Part shown: positions 20,722-31,903 of the stretch, piece by piece
How the letters are laid out: the number at the start of each line of letters is the position of its first letter
Numbering within the stretch: the stretch's first letter is position 1
Source of the DNA: Rhynchopus sp. YZ270_cl-10
Lineage: Eukaryota; Euglenozoa; Diplonemea; Diplonemida; Diplonemidae
Direction of reading: 5' to 3'
NCBI GenBank assembly: GCA_964035575.1
Contig: OZ037857.1
Span: 1,548,874 to 1,612,873, forward strand
DNA: 64,000 nucleotides
Notes under the pieces: model-generated
Seen by the model: the letters and a program-made list of their open reading frames with translations, nothing else
Told to the model about the DNA's origin: nothing
Databases searched by the model: none
Made by a program: the position numbers and the translations under genes

Positions 20722-21773
20722 GGGGATATGTTCAGTGGAGCGTAAGACGCTGTGGTTTTTTGTGTCCGGTAAGCGTGGAATGTGTTCATACTGTATAACC
20801 CTTGGGTGCTTGAGGTGCTCTTTGGGTGACTGCAAATAGTCTTGTCCTTAATTGTTGATACTGGAAAAATAAATATTGCGTCACAGATTCTGGGCTCAAT
20901 TTATTTCTTCAAAACGTTTCCCTTTTATTCTGAGGTGACTAAGCACGAGAGTTTGGTATTACCTTGCGTGGTGTTCTTTACTAGATGTGTGCATTATGTA
21001 CTCATCTTTCAAGTGTTCTCTTTTGACAACGGCTGCTCTGCCGAAATAAATGAAGTGTTTTTTTTTTCTGGTTGTTTTGTGTTCTTCTGTCGCCTGCGCT
21101 TGTTTGCAACTACTTTCTTGGCGGATCGGAAATACGAATACTGTATGTGTGTGTGTGTGTTTGTTTCCCAAAAGTGTCAGTGTTTGCCTGCGTCCCAGAG
21201 GCGTTTGCACTATCAACTTCACTCTGTTTGCTCCTCAGTTCTCCTGAATTGAAAGTACCGTTGGTTGCGAAATATGTGGACCGGAAAATATTTGGACCAT
21301 TGCGTTTGGTACTTTTTTGATTTATGGCACTTCAGATGGTTCAAACATTTCCCAAATACGGTTTTTCAATTCAATTGTTTCCACGTTAAGTGTAGAACAT
21401 AATCAACGAAATGCTTCATTTCAGCAGGGTTATCATGTTGTCTACATACAAGCACGCAATCAAAGCTCAAGGGAGTCCCTCACATTTTGTCCATCTTTAG
21501 ATTCGCAGTTGTGTAGCGAAGAAGTGTGTCTTACGTGTCCTTTTTCAAAGCGTGTTGTGTTTTGCTATTGCGGTTCCCATTTCTTGTGCTCAAAACGTTC
21601 GGCGGAGTAGAGGGCCTTTGCTTTGCTGTGGGTCTTCTTTCTACAGAAGATGCCAAAGCTTTTTGTTACGTTAAACGATACAAAATGAAACAGCAGAACG
21701 TTAATATTTCACGCAACCCACCCTTCCCAAAACACACAACAAACACAAGACCTTCAGAAGACGTGACACAACA
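20722..21773. other. Spacer within module copy 2
   Basis: No gene seen. AATAAA at 20868-20873 may serve the DsbA-like gene. A (GT)n stretch lies near 21144-21161. A copy of a scattered motif is at about 21181-21230. Short blocks match the spacer of module 1. Confidence 0.45.
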
Positions 21774-23285
21774 ATGAAGATGATCTGTGCCGCCCTTCTG
21801 GCACTGCTTGGCAGCAGTGTGGCAGACCCGAACATCTGGCCGTTGCCGCAGTCGTACAGCAACGGTACTGCGACTGCGACTGTGAGCCCGACCTTTGCCT
21901 TCAAGGCTGCAGGCACACCTTCTGCAGACCTGCAGGCAGCGATGGCACGCTACACGGAGTTGATCTTCTCGCACCGTGTGTCTGCCACAGGAGGCATTGC
22001 GAGTGCATCTGTCACCGTCGCAAATGATGCAGCAGACCTGCAGCTGGGAGTGGACGAGTCGTACACACTGGACGTATCGACGTCGGAGATTGTCATCACC
22101 GCAAAGACGCAGTTTGGTGCGTACTACGCAATGGAGACACTGTCGCAGCTGATTGTGTTCAACTACGACCTGCAGGTGTACGAGGTGCGGGATGCGCCTT
22201 GGAAGATTGTCGACGCACCACGTTTTGGACACCGCGAACTGCTGGTGGACACGTCGCGCCACTTCCAGCCTGTGGCAGAGCTGAAGCGTATCATCACGTC
22301 GATGACGTACACGAAGATCAACACGATGCACTGGCACATTGTGGATTCACAGGCCTTCCCGTACATCTCGCCCACGTACCCGAAGCTTGCGGAGGGTGCG
22401 TGGAGTGTGCAGGAGCGTTACACACAGAACGATGTGGCAGATGTTGTGGAGTACGCACGTCAGCGTGGTGTGCGTATTGTGATTGAGGTGGACACGCCAG
22501 GACACGCGTCGAGCTGGTGCAAGGGACACCCCGAGGTGTGCCCGTCTACATCATGTGTGACACCACTGAATCCTGCGACGAACGCCACCTTTGACCTGAT
22601 CGCTGGTCTTTTCAAGGATCTGTCTGTTGCAGGACACGACAACTTTGTGCACATTGGTGGTGACGAGGTTACGACAACTTGCTGGACGGAGACGCCTTCC
22701 GTTGCTGCGTGGCTGAAGGAGAAGAACTTCACGACGACTGATGCCTTTGAGTACTTCACACAGCGTGTGGTGTCTTCTGTCTTCGCACTTGGGAAGCAGA
22801 TTATTGCGTACCAGGACTTGTGGGACAAGTTTGGGACAAAGCTGGACAAGCGTGTTGTGATCCACCAGTGGCGCCGGAATTCCACCACCGTTGGTCCTGC
22901 GACAGAGGCTGGGTACAAGGTTGTGTGGATGCCTGAAAACCACCTTTACTTGGACTACCTGCCTCTGACATGGGATCTGATGTACGCTGAGGAGCCATGT
23001 GCCGCCATCAACGACACTCAGTGTGGGTTGGTTATTGGTGGTGGTGCGGCTATGTGGGGCGAGACTGCAGATGCGTCTGACGTGGCACAAACGGTGTGGC
23101 CCCGTCTTGGAGCAGTTGCCGAACGCATGTGGTCGGCGCGTGCTGTGAACGACACAAAGAAGGCACTTCCACGCCTGCACCACTTCCGCTGCCTCCTGAC
23201 GCAAAGAGGCATTGCCGCAGCACCTGTCCTCAACGCACAGGCGCGTTCTGCACCTTCTGGGCCTGGCAGCTGCTATGCACAGTGA
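21774..23285 (+). CDS. Secreted beta-N-acetylhexosaminidase (GH20), copy 2 (503 aa)
   Basis: Same length and domain order as copy 1, with the signal peptide, HWHIVD, HIGGDEV (Asp297-Glu298) and WGE motifs intact. Residues 1-298 differ from copy 1 at one position (Ser for Ala in DSQAFPY). Between residues about 299 and 460 there are many changes (TTTCWTETPS, RRNSTTVG, MPENHLYLDYLPLTWDLMYAEEP), and the last 45 residues are again identical. Copy 2 keeps the canonical AERMWS motif. The 55 bp before the ATG are also nearly identical to copy 1. The mosaic suggests gene conversion; divergence near the substrate pocket may give different specificity. Confidence 0.93.
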   Translation: MKMICAALLALLGSSVADPNIWPLPQSYSNGTATATVSPTFAFKAAGTPSADLQAAMARYTELIFSHRVSATGGIASASVTVANDAADLQLGVDESYTLDVSTSEIVITAKTQFGAYYAMETLSQLIVFNYDLQVYEVRDAPWKIVDAPRFGHRELLVDTSRHFQPVAELKRIITSMTYTKINTMHWHIVDSQAFPYISPTYPKLAEGAWSVQERYTQNDVADVVEYARQRGVRIVIEVDTPGHASSWCKGHPEVCPSTSCVTPLNPATNATFDLIAGLFKDLSVAGHDNFVHIGGDEVTTTCWTETPSVAAWLKEKNFTTTDAFEYFTQRVVSSVFALGKQIIAYQDLWDKFGTKLDKRVVIHQWRRNSTTVGPATEAGYKVVWMPENHLYLDYLPLTWDLMYAEEPCAAINDTQCGLVIGGGAAMWGETADASDVAQTVWPRLGAVAERMWSARAVNDTKKALPRLHHFRCLLTQRGIAAAPVLNAQARSAPSGPGSCYAQ

Positions 23286-24027
23286 TGTGTCCTTGTTTCC
23301 CCCTGTCCCTGCATTCGTTAGTCCATGGAAATATGTCGATGGGCGATGAGACTCTCGGTGATGGAGGATGGAAAGATGTGACAGATAGTTTGTTTAATTT
23401 ATTCAGTTTAAGATGCGTTTGTGTGGAGCATATTCATCTTCCAACTTTTGTTTTATGGTCGGGTCGGGTTGTTTTGCGAACTTGTTCGGATTCTCTCATC
23501 TTTATTTACCACCTTTTGTGAAGTGCTGTGTGATAGCATGTCGTGTGGTCGCGCGTGTGGCATCCTTCTTGTTTTTGATGTGTTATCATAGTTTACCTAT
23601 TTCGTGGGGAGTTGATACTTGCCCCGTGGTACCGCGTTGCAGCAGAACGGCTCCAGAACTGCGTTAACAGCGCCGTTTTTAATTCATGGGACGTCTAGTT
23701 TAGATGTGAACGCCATCTGCGCAACATTCATTTTGACTTTACATTAGTTGCAAGAGTTGCTTTGAAATGCCGGAATGCAAATAATGCAAAATTACAGCTG
23801 TGTTCATTCACCAGACAAAGTGAAGACGAAGTCATGGTGACCGCGCAGGCATTGTTGCATAGGGTTTCAGCACCTTTCAACGCTGTGCGTAGGTGGGGGT
23901 TTTGTCAGTTTTGAATTCTAGAAATGTTAATTTGACGAATGAAAATCCAATCGTGTATCTTTTTACTTACACCTTACCCTGTCCATGCTTTCCCACCCAT
24001 CCACCAGGAAGTGCAACACACCACATC
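23286..24027. other. Spacer
   Basis: No gene seen. The sequence after the stop is unlike the 3' flank of hexosaminidase copy 1, so it marks the right limit of the duplicated module. Confidence 0.5.
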
Positions 24028-25073
24028 ATGGCTGTCCCTTACGGTTCCGAGTCGGCAGTGCTCGACGCTGTTGAGTCGCTTGTGGAGTTGATACAGAGCA
24101 GCAGTGCGACGACGTTTCAGGTACATACCCCACCCTCACCCCTCACCCCCGGTTGATGTATTTGTTCACCACGATAACCACCCTCAGGAACTTCAAGATG
24201 CATTAGGCCAGGCTGTGAAGGAATACGACGGTACGAGTGTCGACTGTCTTGCTGTCGTCAGTGCGTGCGACATCCTCAGGCGGTTCATCACACGCCTGAC
24301 GCGGGAGGAGCTTGAGATGGAGTTCGACCAGGTGCGCGAGGTGCTGCGCAAGCGTGCACAGCAGTTCCTCAAGACGAACCAGACTGCACGGGCACGGATA
24401 TCGGAGCAGCTTCTGCCGTTCCTGCGTGACGGGAGCAAGATCTTGATACACGGCTACTGCCCGACTGTGCTGTCCGCTGTGGCGCACGCGTTGAAGACGA
24501 ACAACGCGACGATCTACGTCACCGAGGCACGTCCGACGTGCGACGGGTACAAATTCATCACCGCCCTGAAGGAGCTGTGCGGCGACTCAGCAGAGTCCCT
24601 CGAGATGCACCTTGTGCCCGACAGTGCTGTGGCGTCGGTGCTGCCTGAGATCGACGTGCTGCTGCTCGGTGCAAAGGTCATCACAGAGAACGGCGGTGTC
24701 GTGAACACGATCGGCTCCTTCCAGGTCGCGACGCTTGCGAAGGCGATGCACAAACCTGTCTACGTGTGCTCGGAGACGCTCAAGCTCGCTCGCATCTACC
24801 CCCTCGACCAGACAGAGCTGCCGCAGGCACACGAGAGCCCCTTCCACCTTGTCGACAAGGCAGACCCGCCGCAGGGGATGCAGCTCTTCTCACGCTCGGT
24901 CGACTACACACCACCGCAGTTCATTACTCAGGTATGGCCTGGGAGCTTTCTTCACTTGTGTACTGTGTATATATTTGACTTCACCCCACTTTCTTTTATT
25001 GCAGATTTACACCGACCTGGGTACAATGACCCCTGCAGCAGTGTCCGACGAAGTGTTGAAGCTGTACACATAA
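24028..25073 (+). CDS. EIF2B1: Translation initiation factor eIF2B subunit alpha
   Basis: Exons 24028-24120, 24188-24931 and 25005-25073 join in phase 0 across 67-bp and 73-bp introns to give 301 residues, the usual size. The N-terminal helical part (about 1-115, LTREELEMEFDQVREVLRKRAQQFL) and the Rossmann-like C-terminal half (ILIHGYCPTVLSAV; ARPTCDGYKF; DVLLLGAKVITENGGVVNTIGSFQ) are typical of the alpha/beta/delta regulatory subunits. The end VDYTPPQFITQIYTDLG followed by TPAAVSDEVLKLYT fits the alpha subunit. It belongs to the guanine-nucleotide exchange factor for eIF2, where alpha/beta/delta sense phosphorylated eIF2 alpha. Confidence 0.92.
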
Positions 25074-26030
25074 AACCATATGTTTTCTGTGTCTTTTAAA
25101 GGGGGACGACAACCTAACCGCGGGGGGATGGGTGGGTGGATGGGTGGGGGGATTATTTTCCAAAGTGGGGCAAAAAAAAAAATCTGGAAAAAAGGTAAAT
25201 AAAATGGAACGTAGATCAAAAAAACTGGGAATTTGCACATTTTCCAGCAATGGTTTCCAAAGGGAGAAAAATTTAAAATGTGCAAGGGGAAAAACGGCAA
25301 AAACGAACAATAAACAAAATACAACGACAAACGTATGAAAAACGGGCAGCGTATAAGGTCCTGGATTTACCTTTGGCTGTTTGTCTGCATTCAGCTGTGA
25401 TGTCTGCACTTTACTTTGTGTCTCTCAGCGCAACTTCGTCCATACCACTTGCATTCCTGTGGAAGTGTTGTGCAGAGGGCACCACTGGACACAACCACAT
25501 AACCAAAGAACCACCCCTCACCCCACCCCCCCTGTTGGCATGTACAGCAGTCACGTAACGAGAGGAAAACTGAATGTGCACTGTGAACATTGCGGCACAG
25601 ATTTCCTTCTTTGCAGTGACAGCGCCGGGGGGGAATGGGGTGATTTTTTCTTTTCAAGGGTATTTTTTTGTTCTTTTTTGTGTCTGTGCATTGCCACATC
25701 CCGATCTCAATTTTTTTTTTTTGTTTTTTTTTTTTTTTTTTTTTGTTTTTTTGGCGCAGTCTTTAAAAGCAAAGGAAGTTTCCACCCACCCCTTTTCAAC
25801 CGATACGACATCGTAGCTTTGAGGCGAGCAATTCCACCTTGCCCTACCGACTCACCCACACAAATTGAACTTGCGCGGACACCTTCTCCAGGTCCGCCTT
25901 CAATATTTTCTCCATCCACAGCCTCACGGAGACACGGTGACGTTCATCTTTGCATTCTTCAATTTTTTTACACTTCAAACGAAACACGCCTTCCTCAGAT
26001 CTCTTTCCCCACACACACTAAGACAGCACA
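25074..26030. other. Spacer with long poly-T
   Basis: No gene seen. There are T-runs of 12 or more at 25709-25751, and several A-runs near 25165-25300. The minus-strand ORFs here are short and low in complexity. Confidence 0.45.
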
Positions 26031-26919
26031 ATGGGTGAGGATGAGAAGAAGGACCCCAAGAAGCGGCCACTGAAGGTCATCCTCCTTGGCGACTCTGCCG
26101 TTGGGAAGAGCAAGGTATGCCGGACCCCCTCCCTCCCCCTCAAGCAGTGTAAATAAGGCCGACTCCCTAGCCCCCCAAACCTTCTTTACATGCCTGCCTC
26201 ACTGCCATCGAGGATTGGCAGGCCTGACACCCTAAGCCTTGTATTAGACTCCTTGGTCTTGGTGTCAAGACGGGTAATTGAAGGTCGCTTTCAAACCTCA
26301 ATACCCTACTTATCACTTATTCCTTATCACCCTACAGCTGGTGGAACGGTTTTTGATGGGGCAGTTCTGCCCGAAGCAGAACAGTACACACGCACTGACG
26401 TGGTTCAGCTACGAGGCGACAGTGGAGGGGGAGGAGGACAAGGTGAACATCGACTTCTGGGACACTGCGGGGCAGGAGCGCTTCAACACAATGCACGACA
26501 GCTACTACATGGAGGCGATGGCAGCGATTCTCGTCTTCGATGTGCGGAGGAAGCCGACCTATAAGAACCTTGAGACGTGGCTGGGGGAGCTGAGACAGAT
26601 GCGTCCAGAGATCCCTGTGCTCATCGCAGCGAACAAGATTGATTTGGACATGGAGGTGACAAAGAAGGAGTTCAACTTTGCGAAGAAGCACGGCCTCAAG
26701 TTGCACTACGTCTCGGCAGCAACAGGGATGAATGTAGTGCATCTCTTCGAATACACCATTGCTGAGGCTGTACGCTACCGTGACGACCCTAACAAAACTG
26801 ACGTCATGCAACAAATCCTCGAGACTATTCACGAATTAGATGACTCCGACGACGAAAAATTCAAACCCGAAGACGGAGCGGAAGAAGGAGCGGAAGGAGC
26901 CGAGGAAAAGAAGGAGTAA
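26031..26919 (+). CDS. RABL2: RABL2-type small GTPase
   Basis: Exons 26031-26114 and 26338-26919 join in phase 0 across a 223-bp intron to give 221 residues. Motifs: P-loop GDSAVGKS (20-27), switch II WDTAGQE (69-75), NKID (127-130) and SAATG (154-158). LLGDSAVGKSKLVERFLM, YYMEAMAAILVFDVRRK and KKEFNFAKKHGL are diagnostic of RABL2 rather than classical Rabs. The C-terminus is acidic (EDGAEEGAEGAEEKKE) with no prenylation Cys, as in RABL2. The protein is a ciliary GTPase that acts with the IFT-B train. The intron splits the P-loop from the next helix, right after the K of GKSK. Start context is GCACAATGG. Confidence 0.92.
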
Positions 26920-27382
26920 TTCGTAACTTTGTAACGGGAAGTATCGGGGGGAGGGAGGGGGGGGATAACCTAGCACCCATGGGGGATGAAAGAGAATGGA
27001 TGAGGAAAGAACAGCGCAAACCCCCCTTAATGCGTGCCTTCTAAAGAGACTACACCTCGTGATGGTGGCTTTTGGGCAGGTCACTAAGACCTTTTGCCCC
27101 ATTTTTACACAAAGAAAAAAAGACATTGCGACGATAAATAAAATTCCCATTCCCCCTTGCGCTCCCTACTGCGCAAATGAGTTTCTTTTTGCTCCTCCCC
27201 TTTACCCTCGCCCTCTTTCACGCAATACCAACAGGCCTCAGAAGGGGAAATGAGTGTGTAACACCATCAAAAACACCTCCTTCTTCCCCCTTTCCACCCC
27301 TTTTTTCTCTCTCCCCCCGTTTTTGTTTTGGAAGTGACAGCGAGGCTCATATTGATTATCCCATTTTTTTTTTGTTCTTTAA
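26920..27382. other. Spacer
   Basis: No gene seen. An AATAAA at 27137-27142 probably ends the RABL2 transcript. Long C and T tracts precede the next start. Confidence 0.45.
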
Positions 27383-30300
27383 ATGACGTGTCGAATATTC
27401 GCTGTGCTGGTGGTGTTGGTGTCGTTGTTGCCTTGCTGCTGCTCTGTGCGTGAACGTAGTGCGCATGCTGCCAGTGGGTTTGAAGGCGGCAATGCAGACA
27501 AGGAAGGTGGCCTCGAACCTGCTGGTAACCTAGGCGGTGGTGATAACCCATTATTCCCCGGGGCACTTCCCCCGGGGAGCGCCCTGCCTCCTGATATCCC
27601 GAACCCAGACTCAAACCCGTCTCAGACTCAGCTGCACAAGGGTGAGTCCTCGCCGACAGACGCAGCACCAATGCCGCTAGCGTTGTACCGCACAAAAGAC
27701 ACAGGCCACACTGCTAGCGTCTTCGCCACTTCGCGTGGACGCGCTGCTGTGCTGTTGCGTGACGGAAGCCACAGTGACTTCCGTTTCTTCGAGTTCTCCC
27801 CTGCGAATGAAAGCAGCACACACCAAAGCGGTGTGATGTCGACAGACCTCCCCTCTGGTGCAGTGCAGCTGGCGGCAGTCGGGGTGGAAGGTGCAGTGAT
27901 CGTGGTCACAGAGGAGAAAGGTGAGTCTGTGGCGGATGTGGGTCGACACATCGTGCGTGCAGTTGACGTGCAGAAGGGAGGTCTGCTCTGGGGGGTGGAC
28001 CTGAAGGAGGTGCGGAATGTTTCTAGTGTGCGGGTGGCGTCTGTCTCGCAGACGCATGTGGCAGTGGTCAGCAGCACCACAGAGTATGGCGTCACCATAT
28101 TTGACGACCCGCCACTGATGCAGACAGTAGAGGTGCACGTGGTCGACACTGTGTTGCGGACGTCGCAGCACCGCATCGCAGACCGCCCCTCAGATGACAA
28201 CGTCAACCACGCCTTTCTGCCGTTGGGGATGACCCCCTCAGGGCTGCTCTTCCTCCACGCAGAGGGGCGGCAGAAGGACCCGTTGCATACAATGTCGCAG
28301 GAAGGCCGTCACCTCAATGTTGTGCCCAGCGCTGTGCTGCACGGCACCATATGGCAGACAGGGAGCTGCTGGTTCGAGGGGCGTGCGGTGCTGCTGACGG
28401 TGCATTCGAAGGCTGCGGCGACGTTTCGCTTGGTGATGCAGCGCTGTGGGGAGGGCGACGGTGAGGCAGTGGACAGCCCTGTACAGTGCGAGGAGCAGGC
28501 GACCGTCGTGGAGGTGTCCTCGCCCATAGAGGATGTGGTGTGTACAGCGAGTGGGCGTATCTTGGTTGTGTCGTGGGTGCTGTGGGACACGCACCCAGCA
28601 GGTTCAGCGAACCTGATGCAGAGACGGCTGTACAGCTTCAACGAGGACGGTGTGTTCGAGCACGTGACACTGCCGAGTGACGTAGGGCGGTGTGGCGACG
28701 GTGTTGCAGGCGTGCCTCCCCAGGTCGCCCTCTCCGCTGCGCAAGTGGGCAAATTTGAGGACACAGTGACGCTCTGCACCTTCAGTACTGCGCACATCGC
28801 AGGTGGGTCGAGTGTCACAGTGTATGCAGTCGTCGCCGAAGTGTTCCACTCTGCGTATAAATCGAGCAATGTGCACACAGAGCTACCGGAGCTCTGGGTG
28901 AAGCGCGACACCAGCACCACTGCCGCTGTCACCTTGCAGCCATTCTACTCTGCCTTCACTGTGATCCAGATGGGCGACACATATGCGTTTGCGTCGCTGG
29001 CGGCGGATGGGGTGATCAGCTTTTCGCAGCGCAACGAAGCGCATTCATACCTGAGGAACGCAGTGTACAGTGCGACCAGTGCGGACAGCATCTACTCTGC
29101 ATACTCACCAAAGGTGGCTACGCTTGCGCTCTTGACGGGTGCGAAGATCACGCTCATCAATCTCGCCAGCGGTGGGGAGCTGTCGTTGCTGCTGCCAGGC
29201 CTGCGAGGCTCGCGTCTGGGGAGCCCACGCTTGACCCCGCTGGGCATCTTCACGGGTGGTCCAGGTGACGGCGTGCACTTCACTGCCTGCTACAACGCCA
29301 TCCCGACGGAGGCCGAGTACGACTTCCAGATAATGCACTGCATCGACTTTAACACGGAGGGGCAAGTTGAGACACACCTGCAGATCGACGAGCAGCTCAC
29401 ACCAGACATCATAGCTGCAGAGGTCATTTATGCCGGGTCTTTCCTCACGGTGGTGGCGCGGTGGTGGTGGTGGGGTGGGGAGGTGCAGATTCTCAACATA
29501 CTGAACCGTGAGCTGCATGGAGCACTTCCTTTGCAGGTGGGCTCGCCGGGTGGCGAGCATGCTGTGTGCGTGTTGGGGATTGGGGTAGACATGGTTACGA
29601 AAATTGTTGATACGGACTTGGTTATATTAGAACAGCACTTTGCGGAACGTGCGTGGGTGCTGTCGATGCGGCAGTGTGCCATGAACTACTCTGACGTTGC
29701 GTCTAATCGCTTCACCTGCCGCGATGCTGTCATCATCACGAGAGACCCCGTTCCGCAAACACGCCTCTCGTGCACAGGCTCCCTTGGCAACGTCACGCTC
29801 TCATGGATATCATGGACCACGTACCCCATGAGCGGCAAGGAACACAAACAAGAGCTGCGCCACCAGCAGTGGAAGCTCCCGCAACCAGGTATACGCAGTG
29901 CGCTGCGCCCAGCAGGCGACCCCTACGCAGCCATGGCGCTTACCCACATGCCACCGCACACCGCTGCAAGGCGCAGTCTGCAGTCCCTGCATTCCGCAGG
30001 GAAGGAGACGCTCTTCTACTCCTGCCCTGAAGGCATCTGCAGGCAAGCCGCACTCCCCCCAGACGGAACAAGGCTCCCGCATACAGACACACGGTGCTTT
30101 GCGGAGGTGGACACTGCGAGGGCTGAGGTTGAGGAAGAAGGAAGCAGCTCGGAGGAGCCTGGGTTCTTGTTAGGGTTGTGTGTTGGTGGTGGGGGTGTGC
30201 TGGTGATGGGTGTGTGCGCGATACTCGTGTACTGGGTGCTGCAGCGAATCGCAGGCAGCCGCAACAGCACCACAGGTGAGAATGTGCCGCAAAAGGACAG

Positions 30301-30499
30301 TGTGCCTAACCCGCTTCCCCCCCAGGTAGCTATGGGTGTACGAGGCACCTCTGAACCTGATGTGGACGAAGATGATGACAACGATGACAGCTCCGTAGGC
30401 CTCCCCTTCGAAGGCGACTGCACAGACGATATGTCCGAAGTTCACATTGAAATGAACCAGCAGGCCCTAGGTGATGATGCAAGTTCGGGTTCGCGTTGA
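27383..30499 (+). CDS. Large type I membrane protein of unknown function (1038 aa)
   Basis: An uninterrupted frame. Residues 1-21 form a signal peptide (MTCRIFAVLVVLVSLLPCCCS). A disordered Gly/Pro/Asn-rich stretch follows (30-90). The ectodomain (about 95-920) consists of beta-strand-rich segments with repeating hydrophobic/Gly patterns (e.g. GAVQLAAVGVEGAVIVVTEE, ASVSQTHVAVVSST, TVIQMGDTYAFASLAADGVI), suggesting beta-propeller blades. A single TM helix spans 927-952 (GFLLGLCVGGGGVLVMGVC), followed by an acidic cytoplasmic tail (DVDEDDDNDDSS). Several Cys and N-glycosylation sequons fit a secretory route. No named family could be assigned; a VPS10- or EMC1-like propeller receptor is possible but unproven. 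Confidence 0.75.
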   Translation: MTCRIFAVLVVLVSLLPCCCSVRERSAHAASGFEGGNADKEGGLEPAGNLGGGDNPLFPGALPPGSALPPDIPNPDSNPSQTQLHKGESSPTDAAPMPLALYRTKDTGHTASVFATSRGRAAVLLRDGSHSDFRFFEFSPANESSTHQSGVMSTDLPSGAVQLAAVGVEGAVIVVTEEKGESVADVGRHIVRAVDVQKGGLLWGVDLKEVRNVSSVRVASVSQTHVAVVSSTTEYGVTIFDDPPLMQTVEVHVVDTVLRTSQHRIADRPSDDNVNHAFLPLGMTPSGLLFLHAEGRQKDPLHTMSQEGRHLNVVPSAVLHGTIWQTGSCWFEGRAVLLTVHSKAAATFRLVMQRCGEGDGEAVDSPVQCEEQATVVEVSSPIEDVVCTASGRILVVSWVLWDTHPAGSANLMQRRLYSFNEDGVFEHVTLPSDVGRCGDGVAGVPPQVALSAAQVGKFEDTVTLCTFSTAHIAGGSSVTVYAVVAEVFHSAYKSSNVHTELPELWVKRDTSTTAAVTLQPFYSAFTVIQMGDTYAFASLAADGVISFSQRNEAHSYLRNAVYSATSADSIYSAYSPKVATLALLTGAKITLINLASGGELSLLLPGLRGSRLGSPRLTPLGIFTGGPGDGVHFTACYNAIPTEAEYDFQIMHCIDFNTEGQVETHLQIDEQLTPDIIAAEVIYAGSFLTVVARWWWWGGEVQILNILNRELHGALPLQVGSPGGEHAVCVLGIGVDMVTKIVDTDLVILEQHFAERAWVLSMRQCAMNYSDVASNRFTCRDAVIITRDPVPQTRLSCTGSLGNVTLSWISWTTYPMSGKEHKQELRHQQWKLPQPGIRSALRPAGDPYAAMALTHMPPHTAARRSLQSLHSAGKETLFYSCPEGICRQAALPPDGTRLPHTDTRCFAEVDTARAEVEEEGSSSEEPGFLLGLCVGGGGVLVMGVCAILVYWVLQRIAGSRNSTTGENVPQKDSVPNPLPPQVAMGVRGTSEPDVDEDDDNDDSSVGLPFEGDCTDDMSEVHIEMNQQALGDDASSGSR

Positions 30500-31903
30500 G
30501 TTGGAAAATATAAACAGGAATTGTCCATGTGTTTTCGTCCAGTGTATTTGCAATCCTATCTGGTATGCAGATAGGATTGCAGATACATTGGACAGTTATT
30601 TTGAGCGATCAGCTTTTTATCTACTCCCCAGTGTGTCCCCTTCGCCTATTTTCGTCTTTGCTCGTTTTCGTTTTCGTTTTCGTTTTTTTTTTGTTATTTG
30701 AAATATTCGTGCAGCACATTCACATTTATTGTCGACAGCTGCCTTTTTGCAAACTCGGGATTTCACTTTTTTATTTTTTGAAAATATTTCAGAACGAAAC
30801 ATAACATCTACCTATCATTGGTGTACTGGGAATTTGGTCGAGGATCTTGTCAAAATAGCGCGGGTGTATTAAAAAAAAATTTCTGTACTGTACTGGTGTT
30901 TGGGGCATGCACGTCCAGAAAGTACAGAAATATTTTTTTGATACCCCATGCCAAGGACCTGTCAGGGACCTGTAAAATAGCCCCCTCCCGAGCACGAATC
31001 ATGTGTTTTTTTTTGCAAGCTCGGGTTTTCGCTTTTTTTTTTGAATTAGATAGTGTGATGCCACTGAGAGGCTCACCCATCTTTCGAATGGCTATTTTTA
31101 TTAACAACAAATAATGGCCTATGGCGTTGATAAGGTGATTTTTGTTGCGTTGATGACAGTTTTGAGCACTCCTTATTTTTGTGTCAAAGACGTCTCCGAC
31201 ACTCAAGCAGTCACCTATTCTCGATCTTAACGCATTATTTAGTGTTAATAAATAGCTATTTTGTTATACCCGACGGCATTATTACGGTCAGGTCATGCGG
31301 AGACAGCAGGGGGTTTTTGTTTTTGTATATTTTTTGAAAAACAGCAGGGCTTGTTTAAGAGAGCGCCCGTGGCCTCTTGAGCCCTCCCTTGTTCTTGCCT
31401 TAGGATATTGGTTGCATTCTGCCACTCTTAAGGACGAGATGTGCTGTCGGTCAGCATCCTGACCTTCTTGAAGTAAAAGTAGAAAATGGAGTTTTGCACA
31501 GTCACGACTACGACTCCAAACAATTTTTCAAAACGAAATGAAACAAAAAAAACATAAATTAAATTGCTGCACTATTTTTGGGGTCTTTTTTCAGGATTCC
31601 CACGACATCCCTATGACCCGTATATGTGTGCACATAATAGCTTTTGAATCAAATTTCAAAAAAGGTTGGTTAGGAACGCGCGATATAATTGTTGGCATTT
31701 TTTTTTTTTTGTTCTCTCGATCAAATGTCAACAATAGAGAAGTGCTTCAGACTCACCACACCCCCACACCCCTACAAACAACAAAGAACAACAACGGCCA
31801 TTTTACAAGATTATCTCAAAAACAAACACACCCTTTTGGCAATCATATCCCTCCAAATTTCGTATCACAATCCAAACAGATCTAAACACAGTTTTTATTC
31901 AGA
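30500..31903. other. Spacer with a hairpin and short direct repeats
   Basis: No gene seen. It has a 25-bp-arm hairpin at 30537-30593. A roughly 40-bp direct repeat starts TTTTTGCAAACTCGGG at 30747 and recurs as TTTTTTTGCAAGCTCGGG at 31010. The last 300 bp are A-rich. Confidence 0.5.
30537..30593. repeat. Near-perfect inverted repeat (hairpin)
   Basis: Arms 30537-30561 and 30569-30593 are complementary except at two positions, with a 7-nt loop (GGTATGC). It starts 38 bp after the stop of the 1038-aa gene, so it is likely in its 3' UTR and would fold strongly in RNA. Confidence 0.8.
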
